From assembly GCA_039798745.1 (NCBI GenBank), contig JBDKFK010000024.1, forward strand, positions 1 through 27,011: a stretch of 27,011 nt of DNA, written 5' to 3'. The position numbers and the translations under genes are program-made. Source of the DNA: JBDKFK01 sp039798745. GTDB lineage: Bacteria; Patescibacteriota; Microgenomatia; UBA1406; GWC2-37-13. A model generated the notes under the pieces. That model was given only the letters and a program-made list of their open reading frames with translations, made no database searches and had not been told where the DNA came from. This document shows, in pieces, positions 13,903-21,015 of this stretch (the first letter of the stretch is position 1; the number at the start of each line of letters is the position of its first letter).

Positions 13903-15315
13903 TTAGGCGGCTCCCTCGTTCCAGTCGATCGTTGCGGAGCCGTTGATCGTCATATCAATGTGTGCGACCGCGAACGACATCCACAGATCGCCGTATTCGG
14001 CCTTGATCGAACGAACTGCCGTATAAAGCGAGCGAATGCGTGTCATGTCTGCCCGAGGATAGAGTTCGGGCAGAAGTGCCTCGAGCTCGGCCAGCAGCGC
14101 CGGATCATCGTTGAGCTCAACGACAACCAGGACTTTGACAGCCCTAGCCAGCTCCGTTCCCGAAGCGTAGAGCATACCCAGACCATCCGCGCGGTTGGCA
14201 ACGACGAACTGCATGACGTCACGCGGAACAAAGAAGTTCTGGAACGATTCTGGGAGCTCGGGAAGCTTGGGTTCCAGCTCGTCATGAACGAGAGCGTAGA
14301 TGGTCTTGCGCCAGGATTCCGGCCGTGACTCAGCTAACGCCGCAGTCTCAGCCAGTACCCTGTCGACCACCGTGAAGTCCTGCTCTGTCCAGTCGGCTCG
14401 CGCCTTGGCGAGAACCGCTTCGGCCAGCTTGCCTTGATCATTGATCCTCAGATCGATAATCGCGGCGGTCAGCACGAACATTGCCTCCCGGCGACCGGCA
14501 AACATGTCCACGATCTCCTCCCGTAGGGTAAAGACCGCGTCACTTACGTCCGGATCCTGGAGGAAGATCGGGTCGAAGTCGACTGGAGTAGGATGCGCAT
14601 GAGATGCATGCGCTAGCTGACTTGAAGAAATCACCGCATAGCCATGCATCGCCACCGCAATCGTGGCTCCCAACGTGGTAGTCCATATGGGTGAGCCCGA
14701 ACTTCGGGCCTGGTCGGCCGCTGTGTAGAGCTCGTGGATAACCGGCAGGTCGACGCCGTCCCAGAAATAGGGCAAAGCCTCTTCCAGTTCGGTCACCAAC
14801 TCAGCTTCACCATTCAGGTGGAGCCCAACAAGAAGCATTACTGCGACGCGCAAATCTGCGCCGTGGGCCTTGATCTTGTTGAACGCGGCGGCACGCATGC
14901 CAAAGAGCAGCTGGTAGACAGAGGCGTCCAAGAAGTATGACGTAAACTGCTCAGGCATCTTGTGCGACTTAGGCATGACCGCTGCTTCCACCATCTGAAA
15001 GACGGTGTGACGCCAGCCCTGCGGCTGATCGACTCGCAGCTGATCAACCGTTGCCAACATCTGGTCAATTGCAGACCAGTCGGCTTCGGTCCAGATGCTT
15101 CTGGCACGCTCCAGGAGAGCATCTGCGATGTCCGCACGTTTCCCGTAGACGCGCAGGTCGACATGGGCACCGAGCGCCAGGAAAAGTCCATCGCGGCGTT
15201 CCCGGATAAGCTCCAGAAAGTCCGCACCGTACTCAAAAATGGCCTCGGAGCCGCTGTCTTCAGAGTAGAAGATGCCGTCAAAATCGGCGGGTGTGAAGTT
15301 GGTTGTGTCGAACAT
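13903..15315 (-). CDS. Unknown 470-aa protein built from four quasi-repeats, first gene of cassette A
   Basis: The ATG at 15315 is 5 nt after AAGGAGG; an upstream in-frame start at 15399 lacks a site and overlaps the leader. The protein is an obvious internal duplication: residues ~8-225 align along their length with ~243-456 ('FTPADFDGIF' with 'PTPVDFDPIF', 'RRDGLFLALGAHVDLRV' with 'RREAMFVLTAAIIDLRI', 'IWTEADWSAIDQMLATV' with 'DWTEQDFTVVDRVLAET'). Each half splits again into two ~85-residue units sharing R-x3-F-x5-A-x2-D/E-L-R, W-x3-D-x3-I/V and a final W-x5-10 region, making four units starting near 32, 133, 265 and 367. All are predicted helical, suggesting an alpha-solenoid or multi-bundle scaffold. 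There are no membrane segments and no catalytic motif. The family is unknown to me. Confidence 0.8.
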   Translation of the reverse strand: MFDTTNFTPADFDGIFYSEDSGSEAIFEYGADFLELIRERRDGLFLALGAHVDLRVYGKRADIADALLERARSIWTEADWSAIDQMLATVDQLRVDQPQGWRHTVFQMVEAAVMPKSHKMPEQFTSYFLDASVYQLLFGMRAAAFNKIKAHGADLRVAVMLLVGLHLNGEAELVTELEEALPYFWDGVDLPVIHELYTAADQARSSGSPIWTTTLGATIAVAMHGYAVISSSQLAHASHAHPTPVDFDPIFLQDPDVSDAVFTLREEIVDMFAGRREAMFVLTAAIIDLRINDQGKLAEAVLAKARADWTEQDFTVVDRVLAETAALAESRPESWRKTIYALVHDELEPKLPELPESFQNFFVPRDVMQFVVANRADGLGMLYASGTELARAVKVLVVVELNDDPALLAELEALLPELYPRADMTRIRSLYTAVRSIKAEYGDLWMSFAVAHIDMTINGSATIDWNEGAA

Positions 15316-15481
15316 TGGTAACCTCCTTGTGATACAGTGAAATTCGTCTCCTGGTATGACCGCAGAGGATGCGGCATACAATCTTCTCCCGACGAACATA
15401 GAGAAGCAGGTAAAAGAGGATGACAGAGGAAATTGTCATGAAGGGGAGAAAAAGCAGTATGCTGCTCTTTCTTCCCTCCAT
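15278..15481 (-). CDS. Possible 67-aa leader ORF with one membrane segment (cassette A leader)
   Basis: On the reverse strand an ATG at 15481 lies 10 nt after GGGAGA, which is itself part of the right inverted repeat. The frame gives a short hydrophilic start, a convincing hydrophobic stretch ('ILLFLPFMTISSVILFYLLLYV') and a basic tail, and it ends 38 nt inside the 470-aa gene in another frame. It could be a small membrane protein or a leader whose translation affects the ribosome binding site at ~15322. The 5' part looks more protein-like than the Arg/His-rich 3' part. CCGCA / TGCGG (15360-15374) can form a hairpin within it. Confidence 0.3.
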   Translation of the reverse strand: MEGRKSSILLFLPFMTISSVILFYLLLYVRREKIVCRILCGHTRRRISLYHKEVTNVRHNQLHTRRF

Positions 15482-15488
15482 GACTCGT

Positions 15489-15504
15489 TATTCTCCCGAT
15501 TTAT
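15489..15504 (-). repeat. Right inverted repeat of cassette A
   Basis: Reverse-strand ATAAATCGGGAGAATA, identical to 13342-13357. On this strand ATAAAT could act as a -10 and GGGAGA as a ribosome binding site for the small ORF at 15481. No good -35 is visible. Confidence 0.7.
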
Positions 15505-15629
15505 GAATGTGCTAAGCGCATAATGACAGCATATATGCAAATGTATGCGGTATGCGTATTGAATGTGTATATTATACTCATTTCTATAGGATTATTCAAT
15601 CAGACCTATACAATTTGATATTATTTGCT

Positions 15630-15635
15630 TATAAT
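15630..15635 (+). promoter_or_regulatory. -10 element TATAAT of the double Nudix gene
   Basis: TATAAT ends 9 nt before the ATG at 15645, with TATACA (4 of 6 to TTGACA) 17 bp upstream at 15607-15612. It predicts a leaderless or nearly leaderless mRNA and supports 15645 rather than the upstream in-frame ATG at 15552. The stretch 15505-15629 between the cassette end and this promoter is A/T-rich with no gene. Confidence 0.5.
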
Positions 15636-15644
15636 GATAACTAT

Positions 15645-16517
15645 ATGATAGAACTTGTCGTGAGAGCCCTTATAAAAGACGCTGAAGGACAATTATTATT
15701 GGTAAAACGTGCCAAAGAACCTGAAATATATAAATGGTCGCTTCCCGGTGGCAAGGTAGAGTTGGAGGAAACAGCCGAAGAGGCCATAAAAAGAGAGATA
15801 GAAGAAGAACTTAACCTAGAATTTGAGCCTAAATATGTTACCCACTCTCAAAATATTTCGCCTTATCTTCACTGCCATATAACCTACTACGAAGGCAAAA
15901 CTACCGGAATGATGACGGTAAAAGAAGATGAGATTGCCGAAGTAAGGTATGTTCCCTATCAGGAGATTCAGAATATGGACGATATTGCCTGGGATCACAA
16001 AGAGATAATAGAGCAGTACTATGCCCGCCAGGCACCCGTAGCACCGATTGGAAGAGCAGGCATTGATTATATCGGGGTTACGACACCTTTTTACTGTAAT
16101 GATGGCAGTGGTAGGTTTCTTCTGCATAAACGGTCAGAACAGTGCCGTGATGAACAGCTCAGGTGGGATTTTGGCGGAGGCGCGTTGGAGTTTGGCGAAG
16201 AGGTAACCGCAAGCGTACTACGCGAAGTACGGGAGGAGTATGGCTGCGAAGGGGTAATACAGGAGCAGCTTCCTGCACATTCTGTGATACGGGAGCATGA
16301 AGGGCAAAAAACCCACTGGCTTGCCATACCATTTTTTATAAAGGTAGACCCATCAAAAGTACAGCTAAACGAGATGGACAAAATGATTGAGCTCGGATGG
16401 TTCACACTTGATGCTCTCCCATCGCCCTTGCATTCAGGCGTGGAATATACAATGGAACAGTATAAAAAATACTTCAATAAATACCGCGAATATATGCCTA
16501 TTCAGGATGTGCTGTAA
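15645..16517 (+). CDS. Tandem Nudix hydrolase (two complete Nudix domains)
   Basis: This 290-residue protein carries two Nudix folds in one chain. The first box runs from 'GGKVELEETAEEA' to 'REIEEELNL' (about residues 40-63). The second runs from 'GGALEFGEEVTAS' to 'REVREEYGC' (about 178-201). Both satisfy G-x5-E-x7-R-E-U-x-E-E-x-G/N-U, so both can bind the divalent metals needed to hydrolyse nucleoside diphosphates linked to another moiety. The linker near residue 130 contains 'RQAPVAPIGRAG'. Each domain resembles MutT-like housekeeping Nudix enzymes; substrates cannot be told. The two domains differ clearly in sequence, so this is an old fusion rather than a fresh duplication. The start at 15645 is chosen from the -10 spacing and from the first domain's normal opening 'IELVVRALI'. 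Confidence 0.9.
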   Translation: MIELVVRALIKDAEGQLLLVKRAKEPEIYKWSLPGGKVELEETAEEAIKREIEEELNLEFEPKYVTHSQNISPYLHCHITYYEGKTTGMMTVKEDEIAEVRYVPYQEIQNMDDIAWDHKEIIEQYYARQAPVAPIGRAGIDYIGVTTPFYCNDGSGRFLLHKRSEQCRDEQLRWDFGGGALEFGEEVTASVLREVREEYGCEGVIQEQLPAHSVIREHEGQKTHWLAIPFFIKVDPSKVQLNEMDKMIELGWFTLDALPSPLHSGVEYTMEQYKKYFNKYREYMPIQDVL

Positions 16518-16582
16518 TATTACCGTTTTCTTACCTCGTTATTGCTGATATTTCATGTGCTTTTGATATCGTAACAGGTAAG

Positions 16583-17209
16583 ATGATAACCTCACCGTTA
16601 CCACAATATGGCACGTTATATCGGTATAAACCACAAACTAAGGCTAGTAATGTCTTATGGTCATCAGTCTCAGCCCAGCAACGAATACATTTTTGTATAA
16701 ATCTGGTACTTTTGCTTATGGTATGGCTCCTCCTGAATACCTTTGATATTTCTCTGGCTCAGTCGACGTCATCGGAAAGTACTATAAAGAGCACTGTGAA
16801 AGCCACATCAGCTCCCATAACCGAACAGATTACTCCCACACCCACTCCCGCGTTCATGTTTATCTGGCCAATTTCAGGATCGATTTCGACCCCATTTTCA
16901 GACAATCATAACGGCATCGATATAATAAAACCCTCAGACTCAAATATTATGGCCGCGGGCGATGGAATTGTAGAATTTTCTGGCTGTCGGGATAATGGAT
17001 ATGGCTGCTATATAATTATCGACCACAACAATGGCTACAAGACACTCTACGCACATATGGCCTTCCTCTTTAAACAGGCGGGAGAATTGGTAAGGCAGGG
17101 CGAAGTTATTGGACTAATGGGTGCGACAGGCAATGCCACAACAACTCATCTTCACTTTGCAGTCCTAGAAAATGATCTGCATATTGACCCTCTTAGCATG
17201 CTTCCATAG
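16583..17209 (+). CDS. Membrane-anchored M23 (LytM-type) peptidoglycan endopeptidase
   Basis: This 208-residue protein has an N-terminal signal-anchor (about residues 37-58, 'FCINLVLLLMVWLLLNTF'), a Ser/Thr-rich linker containing 'TPTPTP', and a peptidase domain from about residue 95. Zinc ligands are present: His109 and Asp113 in 'HNGID', and His191 of 'HLHF' (189-191). A supporting His158 lies in 'TLYAH'. 'GEVIGLMGATGNATTTHLHF' is the standard M23 end. M23 enzymes cut the peptide cross-bridges of peptidoglycan during wall growth or division, or act on a neighbour's wall. The gene is alone on the strand; the next promoter (17229) begins 20 nt after its stop. A weak AGGTAAG precedes the ATG. 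Confidence 0.92.
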   Translation: MITSPLPQYGTLYRYKPQTKASNVLWSSVSAQQRIHFCINLVLLLMVWLLLNTFDISLAQSTSSESTIKSTVKATSAPITEQITPTPTPAFMFIWPISGSISTPFSDNHNGIDIIKPSDSNIMAAGDGIVEFSGCRDNGYGCYIIIDHNNGYKTLYAHMAFLFKQAGELVRQGEVIGLMGATGNATTTHLHFAVLENDLHIDPLSMLP

Positions 17210-17228
17210 CCCGAAATGTCATCCACGT

Positions 17229-17258
17229 TTGACATCCTATAGTATTGTATGCTATACT
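17229..17258 (+). promoter_or_regulatory. Promoter TTGACA-N18-TATACT of the ABC exporter leader
   Basis: TTGACA (17229-17234) is a perfect -35 and TATACT (17253-17258) a 5 of 6 -10, with an 18-bp spacer and TG close to the -10. Transcription should start near 17265, giving a leader of about 300 nt before the ABC gene. Confidence 0.8.
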
Positions 17259-17287
17259 GGCGACCAACCTTAATGGTTGAAAAATAT

Positions 17288-17392
17288 ATGAATAATCAAA
17301 TGGTGGAACTAACCAATTACGTGCCGGCCACTACGGCCAAAAAAGCGGCACTGTTGTGTGTCGCGGCGTATATTCGCAAACGTAGGAACTAA
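17288..17392 (+). CDS. 34-aa leader peptide of the ABC exporter operon
   Basis: An ATG 23 nt from the predicted transcription start opens a 34-codon frame: MNNQMVELTNYVPATTAKKA, then a hydrophobic stretch and a basic end IRKRRN, stop at 17390-17392. The stop lies 15 nt before the terminator stem and the last third of the frame forms one arm of a competing antiterminator, the classical geometry of a translated attenuator. There is no run of one amino acid, so control by charged tRNA is unlikely; stalling by a ribosome-acting compound or the peptide itself is more plausible. A small cationic functional peptide is the alternative. The ribosome binding site is weak (GGTTGA). Confidence 0.6.
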   Translation: MNNQMVELTNYVPATTAKKAALLCVAAYIRKRRN

Positions 17393-17436
17393 CTTATAGT
17401 TGAATACACGCCGTGGCAAACACCACGGCGTTTTTT
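17364..17436 (+). promoter_or_regulatory. Attenuator: mutually exclusive antiterminator and intrinsic terminator
   Basis: The terminator is ACGCCGTGG (17408-17416) with CCACGGCGT (17423-17431), a 6-base loop and T6 (17431-17436). The antiterminator is CGGCGTATATTC (17364-17375) with GAATACACGCCG (17402-17413), 12 pairs with one mismatch, and it uses six bases of the 5' terminator arm. The two cannot form together. The 5' antiterminator strand is inside codons of the leader peptide, so a ribosome there favours termination and a ribosome stalled earlier favours read-through to the exporter. A further stem GTGCCG / CGGCAC at 17321-17351 lies within the ORF. Confidence 0.65.
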
Positions 17437-17439
17437 ATA

Positions 17440-17528
17440 GGGTCAGTTTCCCCCCGAACACTCGGGGGAACTACTGACCCTTACCCCTCCGTAGCAAGAC
17501 GAAGCTTAAGCTTCGGCGCGCGAAGGGG
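17440..17528 (+). promoter_or_regulatory. Two large hairpins between the attenuator and the ABC gene
   Basis: At 17440-17480 GGGTCAGT pairs with ACTGACCC and encloses CCCCCGA / TCGGGGG. At about 17484-17528 CCCCTCCG pairs with CGAAGGGG (one mismatch) around the perfect palindrome GAAGCTTAAGCTTC (17501-17514). They lie upstream of the AAGGAGG site at 17552-17558. The function is unknown; they may stabilise the read-through mRNA or act as a second control layer. Confidence 0.5.
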
Positions 17529-17562
17529 GGTATGTACCTTGACATCACTATAAGGAGGACAC

Positions 17563-19302
17563 ATGTTTCGTAAACTCTGGAAACTGCTCAAACCGTTCCA
17601 CCGAGTATTCGCTAGGTTCGTGGCTATTCTCGTGGTATACGAAGGGTTACAGATAACCGAAGGGTATCTGATAAGCACGGTCATTCAACTCTTCGATACA
17701 CGTGCAGTACAGCTCTACTGGGTTGCCCTGTTTGCAGGGCTTGTGATCTACGACGAACTGTTTATGCGCCTCGATAATGCCATGGACTGGCATATCATTG
17801 CCAGACACACTTACCCCATCTATAAGTACCTCAAGACAAGTGCCATCTCCAAATTCCTCGAGATGGATATACCTTGGCATCAGCGTCATAACTCCGGCGC
17901 ACTCGTGGGTAAGGTAGCTCATGGAGTAGAGAAAGTAAACGACATCGTCGATGGACTCAGCTGGGAGTTTGTGCCCACGCTTATCCAGGCGTTTCTTAGT
18001 CTGATACCACTGATGATCTTTAGTGGATATACGGCTTTGATAGCATCGGTCGCTTTCTCGTTCTTCATGATACTGACTATCCGTGCGAACGCTTCTCGAG
18101 CACAGTTTCGGGAACAGCGCCATAATGCCTATGAGCAGGAATGGCACCGTTCTATAGAGATCGTCCAGGCAGCCGAGACTAACGTAATGTTTGGTCAACA
18201 GGCCAGACTAAGCAGAGAACTGGAGGTAATTCACGATAAGATCGTTGGTCTGGGACTTACGGAAGCCAGACTGGGGATTTTTACGTACAACAGGTGGCGT
18301 ATACGTATACTTACGATAGCTCGAAGACTCATATTACTTATATGGGTAATGCAGCTATTCAACGGTTCACTTACGGTAGCCAACCTTATCTTTGTAAGCA
18401 TCCTTACGGAAAAACTGTTCCACAGTTTCTGGCGTTTCGCCCGATTACTTGATCGGGCATCAGAAGCGAGCGAAGGCGCGCAGCGTCTTGCGGATCTTAT
18501 GAATGAACGCAGCACCGTGAATAATCGGGGAGAAGCTCCGATTATCTCGGAACCCGTAGGGATCTGTATCGCCGATGTATCGTTCGCCTACACTGAAATG
18601 TATAACGCCGATAGCGGCATCCTGCATGAGTTCAATCTGAATATCGAGGCAGGCAGCGTAGTAGCGCTTGTTGGACCATCCGGCGCAGGCAAGACAACGA
18701 TACGCAAGATAATAACCGGGCTGGTACCTATACAGGACGGCTGCATTACCGTCGCTGGTATTCCGGTACCCCAATGGCAGAGTTCCGAACTTCTCCGCCT
18801 ATTTTCCTACGTTCCCCAGGGAGATGATGTTTCTATCTTTTCGGGAACGATACGAGAAAATATCGCCTTTCCCAAACCGGAGGCAACTGATGAAGAAGTA
18901 ATGAAGGCCGCAGAGTTGGCCGGAATTCATACCTTTATCATGGAGATGGAAGACGGTTACATGACGGTAGTTGGAGAACGCGGTAAGCGACTGTCGGGCG
19001 GACAAAAACAGCGGCTGGCTCTTGCAAGAGCAATCATAGCCGATCGTCCGGTACTGATACTCGACGAAGCGACAAGTGCCGTTGATGCCGTTACTGAACA
19101 GGAAATTCAGGCGAAGATGAAAACTATTTTAGCCGGCAAGACGGCGATCATCATCGCCCACCGGTTATCGACTATCTGGGATATCTCTCACAAAATTGTG
19201 GTGATAGACCAGGGAAGGAAAATCGAAGAAGGCACACATGCACAGCTGATGAACAATAACGGACTGTACGCGCGAATGGTCGCGCTTCAGACCGCCGACT
19301 AA
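17563..19302 (+). CDS. ABC-type exporter, half-transporter (membrane and ATPase domains fused)
   Basis: This 579-residue protein follows the exporter layout. Residues ~15-300 form the transmembrane domain, with hydrophobic stretches near 20-42, 52-64, 138-172 and 252-282. An ATPase domain follows from about 330. Walker A is GPSGAGKT (371-378), the Q loop is at Gln419, the signature is LSGGQ (478-482), Walker B is VLILDE (497-502) and the H loop is His533. It should act as a homodimer or with a partner encoded elsewhere, exporting a lipid, peptide or drug. AAGGAGG lies 4-5 nt before the ATG, one of the best sites in the window. No promoter fits between the attenuator and the ATG, so expression seems to depend on read-through from 17229. 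It ends at a strong terminator. Confidence 0.93.
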   Translation: MFRKLWKLLKPFHRVFARFVAILVVYEGLQITEGYLISTVIQLFDTRAVQLYWVALFAGLVIYDELFMRLDNAMDWHIIARHTYPIYKYLKTSAISKFLEMDIPWHQRHNSGALVGKVAHGVEKVNDIVDGLSWEFVPTLIQAFLSLIPLMIFSGYTALIASVAFSFFMILTIRANASRAQFREQRHNAYEQEWHRSIEIVQAAETNVMFGQQARLSRELEVIHDKIVGLGLTEARLGIFTYNRWRIRILTIARRLILLIWVMQLFNGSLTVANLIFVSILTEKLFHSFWRFARLLDRASEASEGAQRLADLMNERSTVNNRGEAPIISEPVGICIADVSFAYTEMYNADSGILHEFNLNIEAGSVVALVGPSGAGKTTIRKIITGLVPIQDGCITVAGIPVPQWQSSELLRLFSYVPQGDDVSIFSGTIRENIAFPKPEATDEEVMKAAELAGIHTFIMEMEDGYMTVVGERGKRLSGGQKQRLALARAIIADRPVLILDEATSAVDAVTEQEIQAKMKTILAGKTAIIIAHRLSTIWDISHKIVVIDQGRKIEEGTHAQLMNNNGLYARMVALQTAD

Positions 19303-19321
19303 CTCCTATAGTGAAACTACA

Positions 19322-19364
19322 CGTAGAGACGACCCGACTTCGGGTCGTCTCTACGATCCTTTTT
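19322..19364 (+). terminator. Intrinsic terminator of the ABC exporter gene
   Basis: CGTAGAGACGACCCGA and TCGGGTCGTCTCTACG form a 16-bp perfect inverted repeat (19322-19355, tiny central loop), followed within 4 nt by T5 (19360-19364). Confidence 0.92.
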
Positions 19365-19391
19365 ATCTTAAAGATGTATATTGGCATAGTA

Positions 19392-19397
19392 TATAAT
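19392..19397 (+). promoter_or_regulatory. -10 element TATAAT of the Nudix gene (leaderless type)
   Basis: TATAAT ends 5 nt before the ATG at 19403. No Shine-Dalgarno and no clear -35. Confidence 0.55.
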
Positions 19398-19402
19398 GAA
19401 TT

Positions 19403-19942
19403 ATGTCTCACTCCAAAACATGGAAAACTCTTTCTTCAAAATATGTATATGAAAATCCCTGGATGCAAGTACGACATGATGAGGTAATTCAGCCTGACGG
19501 AAAAGAAGGGATATATGGAGTTGTAGAGGGCAGAGATTTTGTCTGTGTAATTCCAAAGGTAGGAGACAAATATTATATGGTTGAACAATACCGGTATGCA
19601 GTAAAAGAACGTTCTCTCGAGTTTCCTCAGGGCGGAATAGAAAAGCATGAACGGGCAATAGACGCGGTTCACCGGGAGTTGGAGGAAGAGGCTGCTCTGA
19701 AAAGTAATGATATAACCAAACTTGGCTTTCTGTATCTGGCGAATGGTCATCAGACGATAGGATTTTATGTATATGTAGCTGACCATTGTACGCCGGGAAA
19801 ACATAATCTGGATGCGACAGAACAGGACATGATAACCCAAATCCGTACTCTTGACGAAATATGGTATGATATAAAAAACGGAACGATAAAAGACGCTACA
19901 ACAGTATCTGCATTTGGACTTTATATGCTTCACTCTAAATAA
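19403..19942 (+). CDS. Nudix hydrolase, ADP-ribose pyrophosphatase-like
   Basis: This 179-residue single-domain Nudix protein has its box running from 'GGIEKHERAID' to 'HRELEEEAAL' (about residues 76-98), complete for metal binding. The N-terminal 'WKTLSSKYVYENPWMQVRHDEV', 'GVVEGRDFVCVIP' and 'VEQYRYAVKERSLEFPQG' match the ADP-ribose pyrophosphatase/NudF-type subfamily (R-Y-x-x-x-LE-P-GG style). Those enzymes split ADP-ribose or related nucleotide sugars to AMP and sugar phosphate. Substrate assignment is by family resemblance. The gene has its own leaderless promoter; the desaturase follows after 50 bp with separate promoter-like sequence (TATACT at 19962-19967). Confidence 0.88.
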   Translation: MSHSKTWKTLSSKYVYENPWMQVRHDEVIQPDGKEGIYGVVEGRDFVCVIPKVGDKYYMVEQYRYAVKERSLEFPQGGIEKHERAIDAVHRELEEEAALKSNDITKLGFLYLANGHQTIGFYVYVADHCTPGKHNLDATEQDMITQIRTLDEIWYDIKNGTIKDATTVSAFGLYMLHSK

Positions 19943-19992
19943 TTGCATCTCCTTCATTTGTTATACTGAGTTATTATTACATTCTTCGATCT

Positions 19993-21015
19993 ATGACTCA
20001 TATTCAAACTACAAATACTGTGCCTGTGCAGGATGGGCAAAAAAAATATGCTGAGCTACGTGCTGCTGTACAAAAAGCCGGACTGCTAAACCGCTCATAT
20101 ACATACTATGCAGTACTCATTTCTATTATCGTTATAGGATTTTTTGCGAGTGGCTATTTTGTTGTAACGAAAGAAAATATAGGGTGGGTAATTTTCTGGG
20201 GTGTAATCTTTTCATTTTTCTCGGTCCAGCTTGCAGGACTTATGCATGACGCAGGTCACCGCTCTATCTGTAAAACAACCAGGATGAATGATCTTATTGG
20301 TTTCATTACTGCCGGGATGGTAGCTATGGGGTATAGTTCGTGGAAGGTGAAACATAACATGCATCATGCGCATACAAACGAAGACGATGAAGATCCCGAT
20401 GTCGAGATGCCGATACTCTCGTTTACAAAAGAACAGCACGCGCGCCGCCGGGGATTACAAAAATTTCTGTCGCGCTATCAGGCATTTTTGTACTATCCGA
20501 TCGGATCACTCCTGAATATATCTGTGCGCGTTACCAGCATGAAATATTTTATCAAGGAGTTTAAAGCCCGCTATATATGGGAAATGGCTTGGCTTGTAAT
20601 AGGTGTGACAATAATGTTTGTGGTGCCTTTTTTCATATTCAGCATCGCCAAAGCGACCACACTATTTCTCGTGATTAACTTTACCGTTGGGTTTTATCTA
20701 CTCAATGTGTTCGCGCCGAATCACAAGGGTATGCCTGTTATAGCTAAGGGCAAGAAATTTTCGTTTTTGGAGCAGCAGGTAATGACCTCGCGAAATATCA
20801 TGGGAAATATGATAACCGACTTTGTATATATGGGACTGAATTATCAGATAGAGCATCATCTCTTTCCTGACTGTCCGCGCAACAAACTTAAGCGTCTTTC
20901 ACCCTATATAAAAAAAGTATGCAACGAGCTGAACCTGGAGTATACAGAAGTGGGTGTGATAGAGACAAATAAGATTATAGTATCAGAGTTACACCAGATC
21001 GCGAGAAGCGGCTGA
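19993..21015 (+). CDS. Membrane fatty acid desaturase
   Basis: This 340-residue integral membrane di-iron desaturase has its three His boxes in order: HDAGH (85-89), HNMHH plus His127 (121-127, 'HNMHHAH') and 'QIEHHLFP' near residue 300. Hydrophobic segments occur around 38-58, 64-82, 100-112, 195-218 and 222-242. The box pattern with QIEHH at the end is that of front-end/acyl-lipid desaturases, which insert a double bond in acyl chains of membrane lipids using O2 and reduced ferredoxin or cytochrome. No cytochrome b5 domain is fused. If this is a CPR organism, it would more likely modify acquired lipids than newly made ones. The stop codon abuts the stop of the convergent purD gene with no gap. 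Confidence 0.92.
   Translation: MTHIQTTNTVPVQDGQKKYAELRAAVQKAGLLNRSYTYYAVLISIIVIGFFASGYFVVTKENIGWVIFWGVIFSFFSVQLAGLMHDAGHRSICKTTRMNDLIGFITAGMVAMGYSSWKVKHNMHHAHTNEDDEDPDVEMPILSFTKEQHARRRGLQKFLSRYQAFLYYPIGSLLNISVRVTSMKYFIKEFKARYIWEMAWLVIGVTIMFVVPFFIFSIAKATTLFLVINFTVGFYLLNVFAPNHKGMPVIAKGKKFSFLEQQVMTSRNIMGNMITDFVYMGLNYQIEHHLFPDCPRNKLKRLSPYIKKVCNELNLEYTEVGVIETNKIIVSELHQIARSG

Larger units (their letters stand above)
13342..15504. mobile_element. Inverted-repeat-bounded cassette A (about 2.16 kb)
   Basis: ATAAATCGGGAGAATA at 13342-13357 recurs as an exact 16-bp inverted copy at 15489-15504. Between the copies lies one reverse-strand transcription unit: a leader with a small ORF, a 470-aa gene, a 156-aa gene and a hairpin. 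The interior is visibly richer in G+C than hflX on the left and the Nudix gene on the right, and both main genes use strong Shine-Dalgarno sites. The tetranucleotide GAAT flanks the element directly on both outer sides (13338-13341 and 15505-15508), as a short target duplication would. No transposase or integrase is inside, so it would be non-autonomous if mobile. A second, similar unit lies at 26093-26728. Confidence 0.5.

Noticed and set aside
14838..15377. 179-codon reverse-strand frame within cassette A
   Set aside because: It is a shadow of the 470-aa gene. That gene shows a clear internal protein duplication in its own frame and has the AAGGAGG site.
18521..18545. ATAATCGGGGAG / GCTCCGATTAT palindrome inside the ABC gene, resembling the cassette end repeat
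   Set aside because: It is in the linker between the membrane and ATPase domains of an intact coding sequence and differs by an extra G; most likely chance or codon choice.
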